From an uncultured bacterium (GTDB lineage: Bacteria; Desulfobacterota; Desulfobaccia; Desulfobaccales; 0-14-0-80-60-11), in NCBI GenBank assembly GCA_937943575.1, contig CALEAV010000012.1, forward strand, positions 1-43,654: 43,654 bases of DNA. Reading direction: 5' to 3'. The position numbers were made by a program, and so were the translations under genes. The notes below the pieces were generated by a model. The model was not told the DNA's origin. It ran no database searches and saw only the letters and a program-made list of their open reading frames with translations. Shown in pieces: positions 22,792 to 30,659 of this stretch (position 1 is the first letter of the stretch; the number at the start of each line of letters is the position of its first letter).

Positions 22792-23368
22792 ATTGAGAAT
22801 CAATGAATCACTTTGTTTTAAAAATAAATAATAAATAGAGAGGAGATCAAATATGAAATTGCCCATTTGGGAACCATGGAGAAAGTGATTCTGCATATTC
22901 CACATCCTGATAGTTCTGCAGGAGAAAAATACAGACTTTATTATATTATAGAAGGAGAGGGTGAAGAAGAATGTCACGTTAGATCTGGACCAATGAGATG
23001 GAGTGATAGCTTATGCTGTCTTGGAAAAGGTTTCTACGACGATGTTTTGAAAAATAGTGAATTATAATTTCTTTCACTTCCCTGCATGTCTTCTTATATT
23101 ACTTGTTTATGCTTATTTATTTTGTGGAGGGTCAGAAAGAAGGGTCAGGACCACTCTCCCTGGCCGTCCTCCCGGAACAGGTCGGCCCGGAAAAAATTTT
23201 CCCCACCCCTTGTTTTTCCCCATCCCGGCTTTACCATAGTGAGCAAAACCTCACCAAAGAAGCGGTGCTAGACCCGGCGCACCCGGGCCCGTGACCCCCC
23301 TTTGTGTCCTGCCTGCCTGCCCCCGCTCCCCGGGTGAGCCTCCGCCGGCAGCCTGCCAGGAGGATGCC
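22792..23368 (+). other. AT-rich island between cysS and the rimI-like gene
   Basis: Bases 22801-23100 contain 101 G+C of 300 (34%), far below the flanking genes, which are visibly close to 70%. The change is abrupt on the left, within a few bases of the cysS stop, and fades from about 23120. It contains one small ORF (22876-23067) and otherwise no recognisable gene, repeat or integrase. From 23160 to 23368 the GC level returns and I see only untranslated sequence. Confidence 0.75.
22876..23067 (+). CDS. Orphan 63-residue protein in the AT-rich island
   Basis: A 63-residue reading frame (MEKVILHIPHPDSS...) rich in Glu, Lys, Tyr and Ser with a GEGEEE acidic patch; I do not recognise it. A TTG nine bases upstream is an alternative start. 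A much better ribosome site (AGAGGAG) serves an ATG at 22853 in another frame, which stops after 11 codons at 22888, overlapping this ORF. Joining the two frames would give one protein beginning MKLPIWEPW. So it is either a coupled leader-peptide arrangement or a frameshifted gene. Base composition is unlike all neighbours, suggesting transfer. Moderate doubt that it is expressed. Confidence 0.45.
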   Translation: MEKVILHIPHPDSSAGEKYRLYYIIEGEGEEECHVRSGPMRWSDSLCCLGKGFYDDVLKNSEL

Positions 23369-23833
23369 ATGCCCCTCCCCCTGCCTCAACCCCAGGTGGC
23401 CATCCGGGCCGCCACTCCCGAGGATCTGCCCCAAGTGATGGAAATTGAATCCCTGGGCTTCGAGAAGCGCTGGGGACATTTTGAATTCAAGGCCTCCCTG
23501 GAGGATATCTTCCTGGTGGCTGAAGACCGGGAGGCCGGACGCCTTATGGGCTTCATTGTGGCCTGCTGCTGCCGGCTCACCCGCCGGGGCATGATCCTGC
23601 GCCTGGCGGTGCACCCCGACTACCGCCGCCAAGGCGTGGCCAGGGCCCTTTTGGAGGCCGCCTTCGAGGAGCTGCGCCGCCTGGGCCTCAGCGAGGTCGT
23701 CCTGGACGTGGACGTGGTCAAGGGCGGGGCCCAGAAGCTCTACGAGGAAGTGGGCTTCCAGGTGGCGGAGGTCATCTCCCTCTGCCAGGAGGACGAGGAG
23801 GAGAGCTTCTACGTCATGCGCCGCCCCCTGTAA
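23369..23833 (+). CDS. rimI: GNAT N-acetyltransferase, RimI-like
   Basis: A 154-residue GNAT enzyme with the acetyl-CoA-binding motif [17 protein letters not shown], the preceding strand [10 protein letters not shown], and the C-terminal [15 protein letters not shown] segment. The layout fits RimI, which acetylates the N-terminal alanine of ribosomal protein S18, but small GNATs are hard to assign and other protein acetyltransferases remain possible. The ATG at 23369 follows AGGAGG at five bases, so the 26 codons open upstream are not part of it. Confidence 0.8.
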   Translation: MPLPLPQPQVAIRAATPEDLPQVMEIESLGFEKRWGHFEFKASLEDIFLVAEDREAGRLMGFIVACCCRLTRRGMILRLAVHPDYRRQGVARALLEAAFEELRRLGLSEVVLDVDVVKGGAQKLYEEVGFQVAEVISLCQEDEEESFYVMRRPL

Positions 23834-23942
23834 GGAGGGGAGGGCGCGGGCCAGCCGAAAGGCAGAGGCGGCGGGCCATCCCCCGGCCTCCCTTCGGAAG
23901 CCGGCAGCCGCTCCCCGTTCCCGTCAACCTGCCGGGAGATCA

Positions 23943-23951
23943 TGGTATATT
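23943..23951 (+). promoter_or_regulatory. Extended -10 promoter ahead of uvrB
   Basis: TGG followed by TATATT (23946-23951) fits an extended -10 element; no good -35 lies 16-18 bases upstream. A 6-bp inverted repeat (CCTGCC near 23928, GGCAGG near 23962) flanks it. I find no recognisable LexA box. Confidence 0.35.
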
Positions 23952-24117
23952 TATAGGAGGGGGCAGGGAGGGCGGCCCTTCGTCCGGACTCTCCCCCTCG
24001 CCACCGCAAGGGAAAGGGGAGGGGAGGGCGGGGAAACCCTCACCCGGGGGCCCGTCCCGCCGTCAGCCTTTGCCTGCCTCCCCCAAGTTATCCCGGGTTT
24101 CCGCCGATTCAGGACAT

Positions 24118-26112
24118 ATGGCCGAAGGTTTCCGATTGCGCACCCCTTTCACCCCCGCCGGCGACCAGCCCCGGGCCATCCGGGAGCTGGTGGCGGGGGT
24201 GCGGGCCGGCTACCCCCACCAGGTGCTGTTGGGGGTGACGGGTTCCGGCAAGACCTTCACCATCGCCAACGTCATTGCCGAGATCAACCTCCCCACCCTG
24301 GTGCTGGCCCCCAACAAGACCCTGGCGGCCCAGCTCTACGGCGAGTTCCGGGAGTTCTTCCCTGACAACGCCGTGGAGTATTTCGTCAGTTACTACGACT
24401 ACTACCAGCCCGAGGCCTACCTCCCCGCCGCCGACCTCTACATCGAGAAGGACGCCAGCATCAACGAGGCCATCGACCGGCTGCGTCACTCCGCCACCCG
24501 CTCGCTTCTGGAGCGCCAGGACGTCATCATCGTGGCCTCCGTCTCCTGCATCTACGGCCTGGGCTCCCCGGAGGCCTACCACGGCATGCTCCTCTCCCTC
24601 GAGGAGGGCATGGACAAGCCCCGCCAGGAGGTGCTGCGCAAGCTGGTGGACATCCTCTACGAGCGCAACGACGTGGATTTCCACCGGGGCACCTTCCGGG
24701 TGCGGGGCGACCGGGTGGAGGTCTTCCCGGCCTATGAAGAGGACCTGGCCATCCGCATCGAGTTTTTCGGCGACCAGGTGGAGGCCATCAAGGAGATCGA
24801 CCCCCTGCGGGGCAAGGTGCGGCGCAGCCTGCCCCGGGTGACCATCTACCCCGCCAGCCACTATGTCACCCCGGACGACGTCCGCAGGCGCGCCCTGGAG
24901 GCCATTGAGGCGGAGCTCAAAGAGCGGGTGGCCTGGTTTGAGGCCCAGGGGAAGCTCCTGGAGGCCCAGCGCCTGGCCGAGCGCACCCGCTATGACCTGG
25001 AGATGATGCGGGAGCTGGGCTTCTGCCACGGCATTGAGAACTACTCCCGCCACCTCACCGGCCGGGCGCCGGGGGAGCCGCCGCCCACGCTCCTGGACTA
25101 CCTGCCCCGCAGGTCCCTGGTGGTCATTGACGAAAGCCACATCAGCATCCCCCAGCTCCAGGGCATGTACCGGGGGGACCGCTCCCGCAAGGAGACCCTG
25201 GTGGAGTATGGCTTCCGGCTGCCCTCGGCCCTGGATAACCGCCCCCTCACCTTCGAGGAGTTCGAAGCCCGGGTGTCCCAGGTGATCTATGTCTCCGCCA
25301 CCCCGGGGCCCTATGAGCTGGAGAAGGCCCAGGGGCGGGTGGTGGAGCAGATCGTGCGGCCCACCGGCCTCATGGACCCCCACATCACCGTCAGGCCCGC
25401 CGCCGGCCAGGTGGACGACCTCTACTTCGAGGCGAAAAAACGGGTGGCCAGGGGTGAGCGGGTGCTCGTCACCACCCTCACCAAGCGCATGGCCGAGGAC
25501 TTGACCGAGCACTTCGCCGAGCTGGGGCTGAAGGTGCGCTACCTGCACTCGGACATCACCACCCTGGAGCGTATGGAGATCATCCGGGACCTGAGGCTCG
25601 GGGTCTTTGACGTGCTGGTGGGCATCAACCTCCTCAGGGAGGGGCTGGATCTCCCGGAGGTCTCCCTGGTGGCCATCCTGGACGCCGACAAGGAGGGCTT
25701 TCTCCGGAGCGAGCGCAGCCTCATTCAGACCATCGGCCGGGCGGCCAGAAACGTCAACGGCGAGGTGATCTTCTACGCCGACAGCGTCACCCCGGCCATG
25801 CAGGCGGCCATGGACGAGACCCACCGGCGCCGCCGGCTGCAGGAGGCCTACAACCGGGAGCACGGCATCACCCCGGAGACCATCAGGAGCTCCATCAAGG
25901 ATGTGCTGGCCTCCGTCTATGAGGCGGATTATGTCACCGTGCCCCTGGCGGCGGAGGAGCAGGCCCCGTATCTGGTGGAGGACGCCCCGGCCCAGATCGC
26001 CCGCCTGAAAAAGGAGATGCAGAAGGCAGCCAGACGCCTGGAGTTTGAGCGGGCCGCGGCATTGCGGGACCGCATCCGGGCCCTGGAGCAGGCCCAGCTG
26101 CAGTTCGGCTGA
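24118..26112 (+). CDS. uvrB: Excinuclease ABC subunit B
   Basis: The 664-residue protein is a complete UvrB: Walker A GVTGSGKT (39-46), the damage-probing beta-hairpin region [12 protein letters not shown], the DESH helicase box, helicase motifs such as [26 protein letters not shown] in the second RecA-like domain, and a C-terminal UVR motif ([17 protein letters not shown]) that contacts UvrC. It verifies damage delivered by UvrA in nucleotide excision repair. uvrC is also in this window (36207-38141). The ATG at 24118 follows AGGA at four bases; a start 48 bases upstream is less likely. A terminator lies about 210 bases after the stop. Confidence 0.97.
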   Translation: MAEGFRLRTPFTPAGDQPRAIRELVAGVRAGYPHQVLLGVTGSGKTFTIANVIAEINLPTLVLAPNKTLAAQLYGEFREFFPDNAVEYFVSYYDYYQPEAYLPAADLYIEKDASINEAIDRLRHSATRSLLERQDVIIVASVSCIYGLGSPEAYHGMLLSLEEGMDKPRQEVLRKLVDILYERNDVDFHRGTFRVRGDRVEVFPAYEEDLAIRIEFFGDQVEAIKEIDPLRGKVRRSLPRVTIYPASHYVTPDDVRRRALEAIEAELKERVAWFEAQGKLLEAQRLAERTRYDLEMMRELGFCHGIENYSRHLTGRAPGEPPPTLLDYLPRRSLVVIDESHISIPQLQGMYRGDRSRKETLVEYGFRLPSALDNRPLTFEEFEARVSQVIYVSATPGPYELEKAQGRVVEQIVRPTGLMDPHITVRPAAGQVDDLYFEAKKRVARGERVLVTTLTKRMAEDLTEHFAELGLKVRYLHSDITTLERMEIIRDLRLGVFDVLVGINLLREGLDLPEVSLVAILDADKEGFLRSERSLIQTIGRAARNVNGEVIFYADSVTPAMQAAMDETHRRRRLQEAYNREHGITPETIRSSIKDVLASVYEADYVTVPLAAEEQAPYLVEDAPAQIARLKKEMQKAARRLEFERAAALRDRIRALEQAQLQFG

Positions 26113-26236
26113 GGGGCGGGAACCCCGGTGGCGGCGGAGGTGTGGAGGGCGCCGCTGGGCGGCTGGAGGAGGCGAGAGGAATCCCGGCGGGAGCGCAAGG
26201 GATGGCGGCCGAAGTCCGCCGGAGCTGCGTGACGGC

Positions 26237-26259
26237 GGGAGCATCATCGTGATGCTCCC
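26237..26259 (+). other. Perfect stem-loop in the uvrB 3' region
   Basis: Ten consecutive base pairs (26237-26246 with 26250-26259) close a three-base loop. It lies 125 bases past uvrB and 60 bases before the terminator. The rest of 26113-26528 holds no gene that I can see. Confidence 0.6.
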
Positions 26260-26319
26260 TGGAGCCGGGGCGACGGTGTGGGCTTGGGCCCGGCGCCTTT
26301 CCAGGACGGCCACAGTCAG

Positions 26320-26346
26320 GGCCGGGAGCGGGTCCCGGCCTTTTTT
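26320..26346 (+). terminator. Rho-independent terminator downstream of uvrB
   Basis: An 8-bp stem (GGCCGGGA 26320-26327 with TCCCGGCC 26333-26340, loop of five) is followed directly by six T residues (26341-26346). Confidence 0.85.
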
Positions 26347-26528
26347 GGCGCCGGTGGAGCAGGCGTCAGGGCTGCCGCGCCCGTCCCCTTTAAGGCCGCC
26401 CCGGAGGCCGGGGTCCGGGAGAATGACAGGGCGCGGCCGTGATCCCCGGGAAGATCTGTTTCCCCTTTCAGTGGGTCTCTGCCCGGGGACCTGCTCCGGG
26501 TCCCGACGTCGGAGGCCGCAGGGACGGC

Positions 26529-27620
26529 TCAGGCGCCCTGGCGGTTGCGGGCCGGTTTGTCCCGGGGTGGACTTTCCTCCTGCAGGCGGAGGAACTCCCG
26601 GAGGAGCTCCGCCTGACGGGGGCTGAGCTGGGTGGGGGTCTGCAGGTGCACCTCCACCAGGAGGTCGCCCCGGTGGTGGTTGCGCACCTCCGGGAGGCCC
26701 TGGCCCGGGAGGCTGAAGACTGCGCCGTTCTGCGTGCCCGGCGGGATGGTGAGGGTGGCCTCGCCCTCCAGGGTGGGGACGGTGATCTGGGTGCCCAGGG
26801 CGGCGGCCACAAAGGAAAGGGTGGCGCGATACACCAGGTTTTTGCCCTGCAGGGTGAAGAGGGGATGGGGGGCGACCCGGATTTCGATGTACAGATCCCC
26901 GGGCGGACCGCCGAAGCGCCCGGCCTCGCCTTCGCCCCGCAGACGCAGCCGGGTACCGGCGTCCACCCCCGGGGGGATGCGCACCTGCATCCGCTTTTCC
27001 TCCCGCACCGTGCCGGAGCCCCGACAGGCGGCACAGGGCTGGGAGACCACCGTGCCCTCGCCCCGGCAGACCGGGCAGGTGGTGAAGACCCGGAGCATGC
27101 CCCGCTGGCTGGCCACCTGGCCCCGGCCCTGGCAGCGGCCGCAGGTGGTGCGCTGGGAGCCCGCCCGGATGCCGCTGCCCCCGCACTCCTGGCAGGTGGC
27201 CCGGCGGGTGATGACCACCTCTTTGTCCACCCCCCGGAGCACCTCCTCCAGGGTCAGGGTGATCCGGTGCCGCAGGTCCGCTCCGGGCTGGGGGCTGGGG
27301 CCCCGCCGGCGGCTGCGGCCGAAGCTGAAGAAGTCCTCAAAGAGGTCGCCGAAGCCACGGAAGAGGTCGTCAAACGCGCCGAAGCCGCCCAGATCCATGC
27401 CATGGAGGGCAGCCTCGCCATATAAGTCGTAGAGGTGGCGCCGTTCCGGGTCCGACAGGACCTGGTAGGCCTCCGAAATCTGTTTGAATTTTTCCTCGGC
27501 CTCCTTATTGCCGGGGTTACGGTCGGGGTGGTACTTCAGGGCCAGCTGGCGGTAGGCGCTTTTGATCTCCTCCGGCCCGGCGTGGCGCGGCACCCCCAGA
27601 AGTTCGTAGTAGTCAGGCAT
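26529..27620 (-). CDS. dnaJ: Chaperone DnaJ (type I Hsp40)
   Basis: A 363-residue type I DnaJ: J-domain with HPD at 31-33, a Gly/Phe-rich linker ([17 protein letters not shown]), the cysteine-rich domain with four CxxCxGxG repeats ([32 protein letters not shown]) binding two zincs, and the C-terminal substrate-binding domains. It delivers clients to DnaK and stimulates its ATPase. dnaK and grpE are not adjacent. Five G residues touch the ATG and GAGGAG lies 13 bases further up. The region upstream carries an inverted repeat but no CIRCE element. Confidence 0.95.
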   Translation of the reverse strand: MPDYYELLGVPRHAGPEEIKSAYRQLALKYHPDRNPGNKEAEEKFKQISEAYQVLSDPERRHLYDLYGEAALHGMDLGGFGAFDDLFRGFGDLFEDFFSFGRSRRRGPSPQPGADLRHRITLTLEEVLRGVDKEVVITRRATCQECGGSGIRAGSQRTTCGRCQGRGQVASQRGMLRVFTTCPVCRGEGTVVSQPCAACRGSGTVREEKRMQVRIPPGVDAGTRLRLRGEGEAGRFGGPPGDLYIEIRVAPHPLFTLQGKNLVYRATLSFVAAALGTQITVPTLEGEATLTIPPGTQNGAVFSLPGQGLPEVRNHHRGDLLVEVHLQTPTQLSPRQAELLREFLRLQEESPPRDKPARNRQGA

Positions 27621-27639
27621 CCCCCTGCCACAACTCCTC

Positions 27640-27653
27640 GTTTACCCGTAAAC
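27640..27653. promoter_or_regulatory. 14-base inverted repeat upstream of dnaJ
   Basis: GTTTAC-CC-GTAAAC is a perfect inverted repeat located 20 bases before the dnaJ start and downstream of its putative promoter, where an operator could sit. It does not match CIRCE. Confidence 0.4.
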
Positions 27654-27679
27654 TCGGCAAGATCCCCGGTATCTTAACC

Positions 27680-27705
27680 ATTATCATCCCGCCGGGGGAT
27701 GTCAA
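27680..27705 (-). promoter_or_regulatory. Possible promoter of dnaJ
   Basis: TTGACA (27705-27700) and GATAAT (27685-27680) on the minus strand are only 14 bases apart. The short spacing is wrong for sigma-70 and the sequence is not a clear heat-shock promoter, so this is tentative. Confidence 0.3.
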
Positions 27706-28034
27706 CCCAAGGTTTCCGGGGCCTCCGGCAGGAGCTTCCGCAGGCGTTCCCTAAGCTCGGGCTCCAGGCCGTCCACCGCCACCAGCTTGGCGCGGCCGGC
27801 GGCGCCGTGGAGCAGCCGCACCGCCTGGGAAGGCACCCCCAGGCGCGCCGCCAGGAAGGCCAAAAGCTCCCGGTTGGCGGCCCCCTTCTCCGGCGCCGCG
27901 GCCAGGCGGATCTTCAGGCGGTCGCCGTAGAGCCCCGCCACCTCGGTGCGTCCCGCCCCGGGCACGGCCTGCACCCTGAGGAGGTAGCCCTGGCAGGTGA
28001 CGGCAAAAAAGGCCTCCCGGGGATCAGCCATCAT
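27702..28034 (-). CDS. DUF167 (YggU) family protein
   Basis: A 110-residue protein with the DUF167 core: LLRVQAVPGAGRTEVAG, then RLKIRLAAAPEKGAANRELLAFLAARLGVP and the VRLLHGAAGRAKLVAVDG segment. The fold is known from structural work but the function is not. The ATG at 28034 overlaps the yggT stop by four bases (ATGA), and a second ATG follows at once. The yggT-DUF167 pairing is widespread and supports the call. Confidence 0.85.
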   Translation of the reverse strand: MMADPREAFFAVTCQGYLLRVQAVPGAGRTEVAGLYGDRLKIRLAAAPEKGAANRELLAFLAARLGVPSQAVRLLHGAAGRAKLVAVDGLEPELRERLRKLLPEAPETLG

Positions 28035-28330
28035 CCCAGCAACCGGGCATAGTCCCGGATGGTCTGCACCAGGAACACCTTGAGGAAGATGATGATGGCC
28101 AGCACCACCAGGGGCGAGAAGTCCATGCCGCCGTAAAACAGCCGGAAGCGCCGTCTCAGGGTCCCCAGCACCGGTTCGGTGATGTTGTACAGGAACCGGA
28201 CGATGGGGTTGTAGGGGTCGGGATTGACCCAGGAGATGAGGGCCCGGGCGATGATGAGCCACATGTAGATCTCCAGGCCCCACGAGAGCACGGTGGCCAC
28301 GGCTTCCAGGAGGTGTCTGAGGGCGATCAT
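28031..28330 (-). CDS. yggT: YggT family membrane protein
   Basis: A 99-residue protein with two hydrophobic segments (about 8-30 and 67-90) enclosing the YggT signature ALISWVNPDPYNPIVRFLYNITEPVLGTLRR. Family members sit in the cytoplasmic membrane and have been linked to osmotic tolerance in bacteria and to thylakoid organisation in plastids. It is the first gene of a pair with the DUF167 gene and has its own promoter just upstream. Confidence 0.88.
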   Translation of the reverse strand: MIALRHLLEAVATVLSWGLEIYMWLIIARALISWVNPDPYNPIVRFLYNITEPVLGTLRRRFRLFYGGMDFSPLVVLAIIIFLKVFLVQTIRDYARLLG

Positions 28331-28357
28331 CCGGGTCTCCTTCCGGGAGCATCATTT

Positions 28358-28387
28358 CATATAAAGGGGAGCAGACGGCATTGTCAA
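28358..28387 (-). promoter_or_regulatory. Promoter of yggT
   Basis: On the minus strand a perfect TTGACA (28387-28382) is 18 bases from TATATG (28363-28358). The leader would be under 25 nt. Confidence 0.55.
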
Positions 28388-28404
28388 GCCCGGCGTGGCC
28401 CTCC

Positions 28405-28418
28405 GGGCGAATTCGCCC
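28405..28418. promoter_or_regulatory. Perfect 14-bp palindrome between divergent promoters
   Basis: GGGCGAATTCGCCC is fully self-complementary and lies between the yggT -35 (28387) and the macA -35 (28425). The place suits a shared operator, though no regulator gene is nearby. Confidence 0.35.
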
Positions 28419-28424
28419 CCCTCA

Positions 28425-28453
28425 TTGCAGGCCGGGACGGCATTTCTTACAAT
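28425..28453 (+). promoter_or_regulatory. Promoter of the MacA-like gene
   Basis: TTGCAG (28425-28430) and TACAAT (28448-28453, 5/6) are 17 bases apart. The predicted start near 28460 rules out the earlier in-frame ATG at 28395 as the translation start. Confidence 0.65.
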
Positions 28454-28520
28454 GACACAACAGAGATGCCATTGCGGGGCCAACCCGGGGAAGGGTGGAC
28501 CCCGGAGTGTGAGCGGGGGA

Positions 28521-29684
28521 ATGACACGGATGCGCGCCTGGCGGGCGCCGCTGGCGCTCTTTTTGGGGCTTCTGCTGCTGGCGGACGGCTGCGGGGCTGG
28601 CAGCCCCCGGGAGAAATACCGCACCCAACCGGTGACCCGCCTCACCCTGGAGGAGAGGGTGGTGGCCAACGGCACCGTCAATCCGGTGAGCACCGTCCTG
28701 GTGGGCTCCCAGGTCTCCGGCAAGATCGTGGACATCTTTGTGGATTACAATTCGGTGGTCAAAAGGGGCCAGGTGGTGGCCCGCATCGACCCCCGGCTCT
28801 TTGAGGCCAAAGTGGCGGAGACCCGGGCCCGCTACCAGCAGACCCAGGCCGACCTGGCCCGGGCCCAGGCCAATCTGGCCGACGCCGAGAATGACTATCG
28901 CCGCTATTCCCAGCTCTGGGAACAGAATCTGGTGGCCAGAAATGATCTGGACAAGGCCCTCACCCGCCGCCAGACGGAGCAGGCCAATGTGGCCGCGGCC
29001 CAGGCCCAGGTGACCGCGGCGGCCGCGGCCTACCAGGAGGCCCTCACCAACCTGGAATACACCGCCATCACCTCGCCGGTGGACGGGGTGGTGGTCTCCC
29101 GCAATGTGGATGTGGGCCAGACGGTGGCCGCCTCCTTCCAGACCCCGACGCTCTTCACCATTGCCCGGGACCTCACCCGGATGCAGGTGGAGACCGCGGT
29201 GGATGAAGGGGAGGTGGGCAAGGTGAGGGAGGGGCAGGAGGCCACCTTCACGGTGGACGCCCACCCGGGGACCACCTTCCGGGGCCGGGTCACCAGTGTG
29301 CGCCTGGCCCCCCAGATCGTGCAGAACGTGGTCACCTACACCGTGGTGATCTCGGCGGACAACCCCCAGCTGCTCCTGAAGCCCGGGATGACGGCCACCG
29401 TCAGCCTGAAGGTGGCCAAAGCCGAGCAGGTGCTGGCGGTGCCCAATGCGGCGCTGCGCTTCCAGCCGCCGGCGGACGAGGCTCCCACCGCGCCCGAGGG
29501 GCCGGTGGTCTGGATCCTGGAGCGGGGGGCCCTGAAGCCGGTGGCGGTGGAGACTGGCCTCACCGACGGCGCCTGGACCGAAATCCGCCGGGGGGAGCTG
29601 ACAGAAGGCCAGCCGGTGGTGGTGGGGACGCCGGACCCCCGTAGCCGGGCAGTTCCCCGCCCGGGCCCCCGGGGGCCGTTCTGA
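28521..29684 (+). CDS. MacA-like periplasmic adaptor (HlyD/RND-MFP family)
   Basis: A 387-residue adaptor. The N-terminus has a hydrophobic signal ending ADGC, probably a lipoprotein site though Asp at that place is uncommon. Then come the first half of the lipoyl/barrel-sandwich domain (GSQVSGKIVDIFVDYNSVVKRGQVVARID), a long alpha-helical hairpin (about residues 95-160, Ala/Gln-rich), the second lipoyl half (YTAITSPVDGVVVSRNVDVGQ), and beta-barrel and membrane-proximal domains. Such proteins bridge an inner-membrane pump to an outer-membrane channel. The ABC ATPase downstream points to a MacAB-type pump. The start was set by the promoter at 28425 and GGGGGA before the ATG. Confidence 0.88.
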   Translation: MTRMRAWRAPLALFLGLLLLADGCGAGSPREKYRTQPVTRLTLEERVVANGTVNPVSTVLVGSQVSGKIVDIFVDYNSVVKRGQVVARIDPRLFEAKVAETRARYQQTQADLARAQANLADAENDYRRYSQLWEQNLVARNDLDKALTRRQTEQANVAAAQAQVTAAAAAYQEALTNLEYTAITSPVDGVVVSRNVDVGQTVAASFQTPTLFTIARDLTRMQVETAVDEGEVGKVREGQEATFTVDAHPGTTFRGRVTSVRLAPQIVQNVVTYTVVISADNPQLLLKPGMTATVSLKVAKAEQVLAVPNAALRFQPPADEAPTAPEGPVVWILERGALKPVAVETGLTDGAWTEIRRGELTEGQPVVVGTPDPRSRAVPRPGPRGPF

Positions 29685-29805
29685 TGCGAGGCGGCCTTGC
29701 CCAGGGCCTCCGGGAGGGCCGGGCCGTGTTCCCCGCCTCCGGGGGGGCCTGCCGCTCGGCGCCCGCCCGGAGGTGCCCCAGGGCTCCGTGGCCCGGGGGC
29801 CGGCC

Positions 29806-30513
29806 ATGACCCCCCTCATCCGTCTGGTGAAGATCACCAAGGCCTACCGCCCGGGACTGCACCCGGTGACGGTGCTCAGGGGCATCGACCTGGAGGTGGC
29901 CGCGGGGGAGTTTGTGGCCATCATGGGGCCCTCCGGCTCCGGCAAATCCACGCTGCTCTATATTCTGGGCTGTCTGGACCGGCCCACCGGCGGGGAATAC
30001 TTTCTGGAGGGCCGGGAGGTGTCGCACTTAAAACCCGATGAGCTGGCGGCGGTGCGCAACACCAAGCTGGGCTTCGTCTTCCAGAGCTTTTTCCTCCTGC
30101 CCCGGCTCACCGCACTGGAGAATGCCGAGCTTCCCCTGCTCTACTCCGATGTCCCGGCGGGGGAGCGGCGCCGGCGCGCCCTGGAGGTCCTGGAGCTGGT
30201 GGGCCTGGGCGACCGGGCCGGGCACCTGCCCGCGGAGCTCTCCGGCGGGGAGATGCAGCGGGTGGCCATCGCCCGGGCCTTGGTGAACCGGCCGCCTTTG
30301 CTTTTGGCCGACGAGCCCACCGGCAACCTGGACCGGGCCAACAGCCACCTCATCATGGGCATCTTTCGGGAGCTCCACGCCCGCCAGGGCCTCACCCTCC
30401 TCATGGTGACCCACGACCCGGAGATGGCGGCCTACGCCCGGCGCCGCCTCACCCTGAGGGACGGGGAGATCGTGGCGGATGAAACGGCCAATGAGGAAAG
30501 AAGGGGGGAATAG
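29806..30513 (+). CDS. ABC transporter ATPase of the MacB/LolD type
   Basis: A 235-residue ATPase with Walker A GPSGSGKS, Q-loop VFQSFFLLPRLTALEN, signature LSGGEMQRVAIARAL, Walker B LLLADEPTGNLD and H-loop MVTHDP. The sequence belongs with ATPases that drive MacB, LolCDE or FtsX-like mechanotransmission permeases. The signature has EM where QQ is usual. No FtsX/MacB permease follows: the next gene, 147 bases on, is an MFS exporter. The permease must be encoded elsewhere or the module is incomplete. The ATG at 29806 fits the family better than one 33 bases upstream. Confidence 0.9.
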   Translation: MTPLIRLVKITKAYRPGLHPVTVLRGIDLEVAAGEFVAIMGPSGSGKSTLLYILGCLDRPTGGEYFLEGREVSHLKPDELAAVRNTKLGFVFQSFFLLPRLTALENAELPLLYSDVPAGERRRRALEVLELVGLGDRAGHLPAELSGGEMQRVAIARALVNRPPLLLADEPTGNLDRANSHLIMGIFRELHARQGLTLLMVTHDPEMAAYARRRLTLRDGEIVADETANEERRGE

Positions 30514-30628
30514 CAGGGGGCCTGCGGCAAGGCGCACCGGGCAAGGCGCACCTGAGCCCAATACCATGCCGTTTTTCGGGAAGGAAAAGCAGCCCCGGCC
30601 CCAACCATACTAAGCAGCGACCCTTGGG

Positions 30629-30645
30629 ACCCTGACCCTCAGGGT
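30629..30645. promoter_or_regulatory. Inverted repeat just ahead of the MFS gene
   Basis: ACCCTGA and TCAGGGT (7 bp, CCC spacer) end 14 bases before the ATG at 30660, where a ribosome site should be; none is seen. It could be an operator or an mRNA hairpin limiting translation. Confidence 0.4.
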
Positions 30646-30659
30646 TATCACCATCAACA

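Noticed and set aside
20923-22977. Minus-strand open frame of about 680 codons antisense to cysS
   Set aside because: Only its last 86 codons (PC4-like gene) resemble a protein; the rest is the shadow of high-GC third codon positions in cysS.
23057-23239. 60-codon frame with a hydrophobic start (MNYNFFHFPACLLILLVYAYLF) at the edge of the AT-rich island
   Set aside because: No ribosome site, overlaps the preceding ORF, and the second half is Pro/Arg-rich untranslated-type sequence.
23834-24117. LexA/SOS box ahead of uvrB
   Set aside because: No CTG-N10-CAG or other clear LexA palindrome; only an extended -10 element is visible.
24109-27186. Minus-strand open frame of about 1,000 codons antisense to uvrB
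   Set aside because: Low-complexity Gly/Pro/His/Arg composition and full overlap with uvrB and out-of-frame dnaJ show it is a shadow.
30526-30552. Two adjacent copies of GGCAAGGCGCACC
   Set aside because: Only two units of 13 bases with no further spread; probably a local slippage duplication without function.
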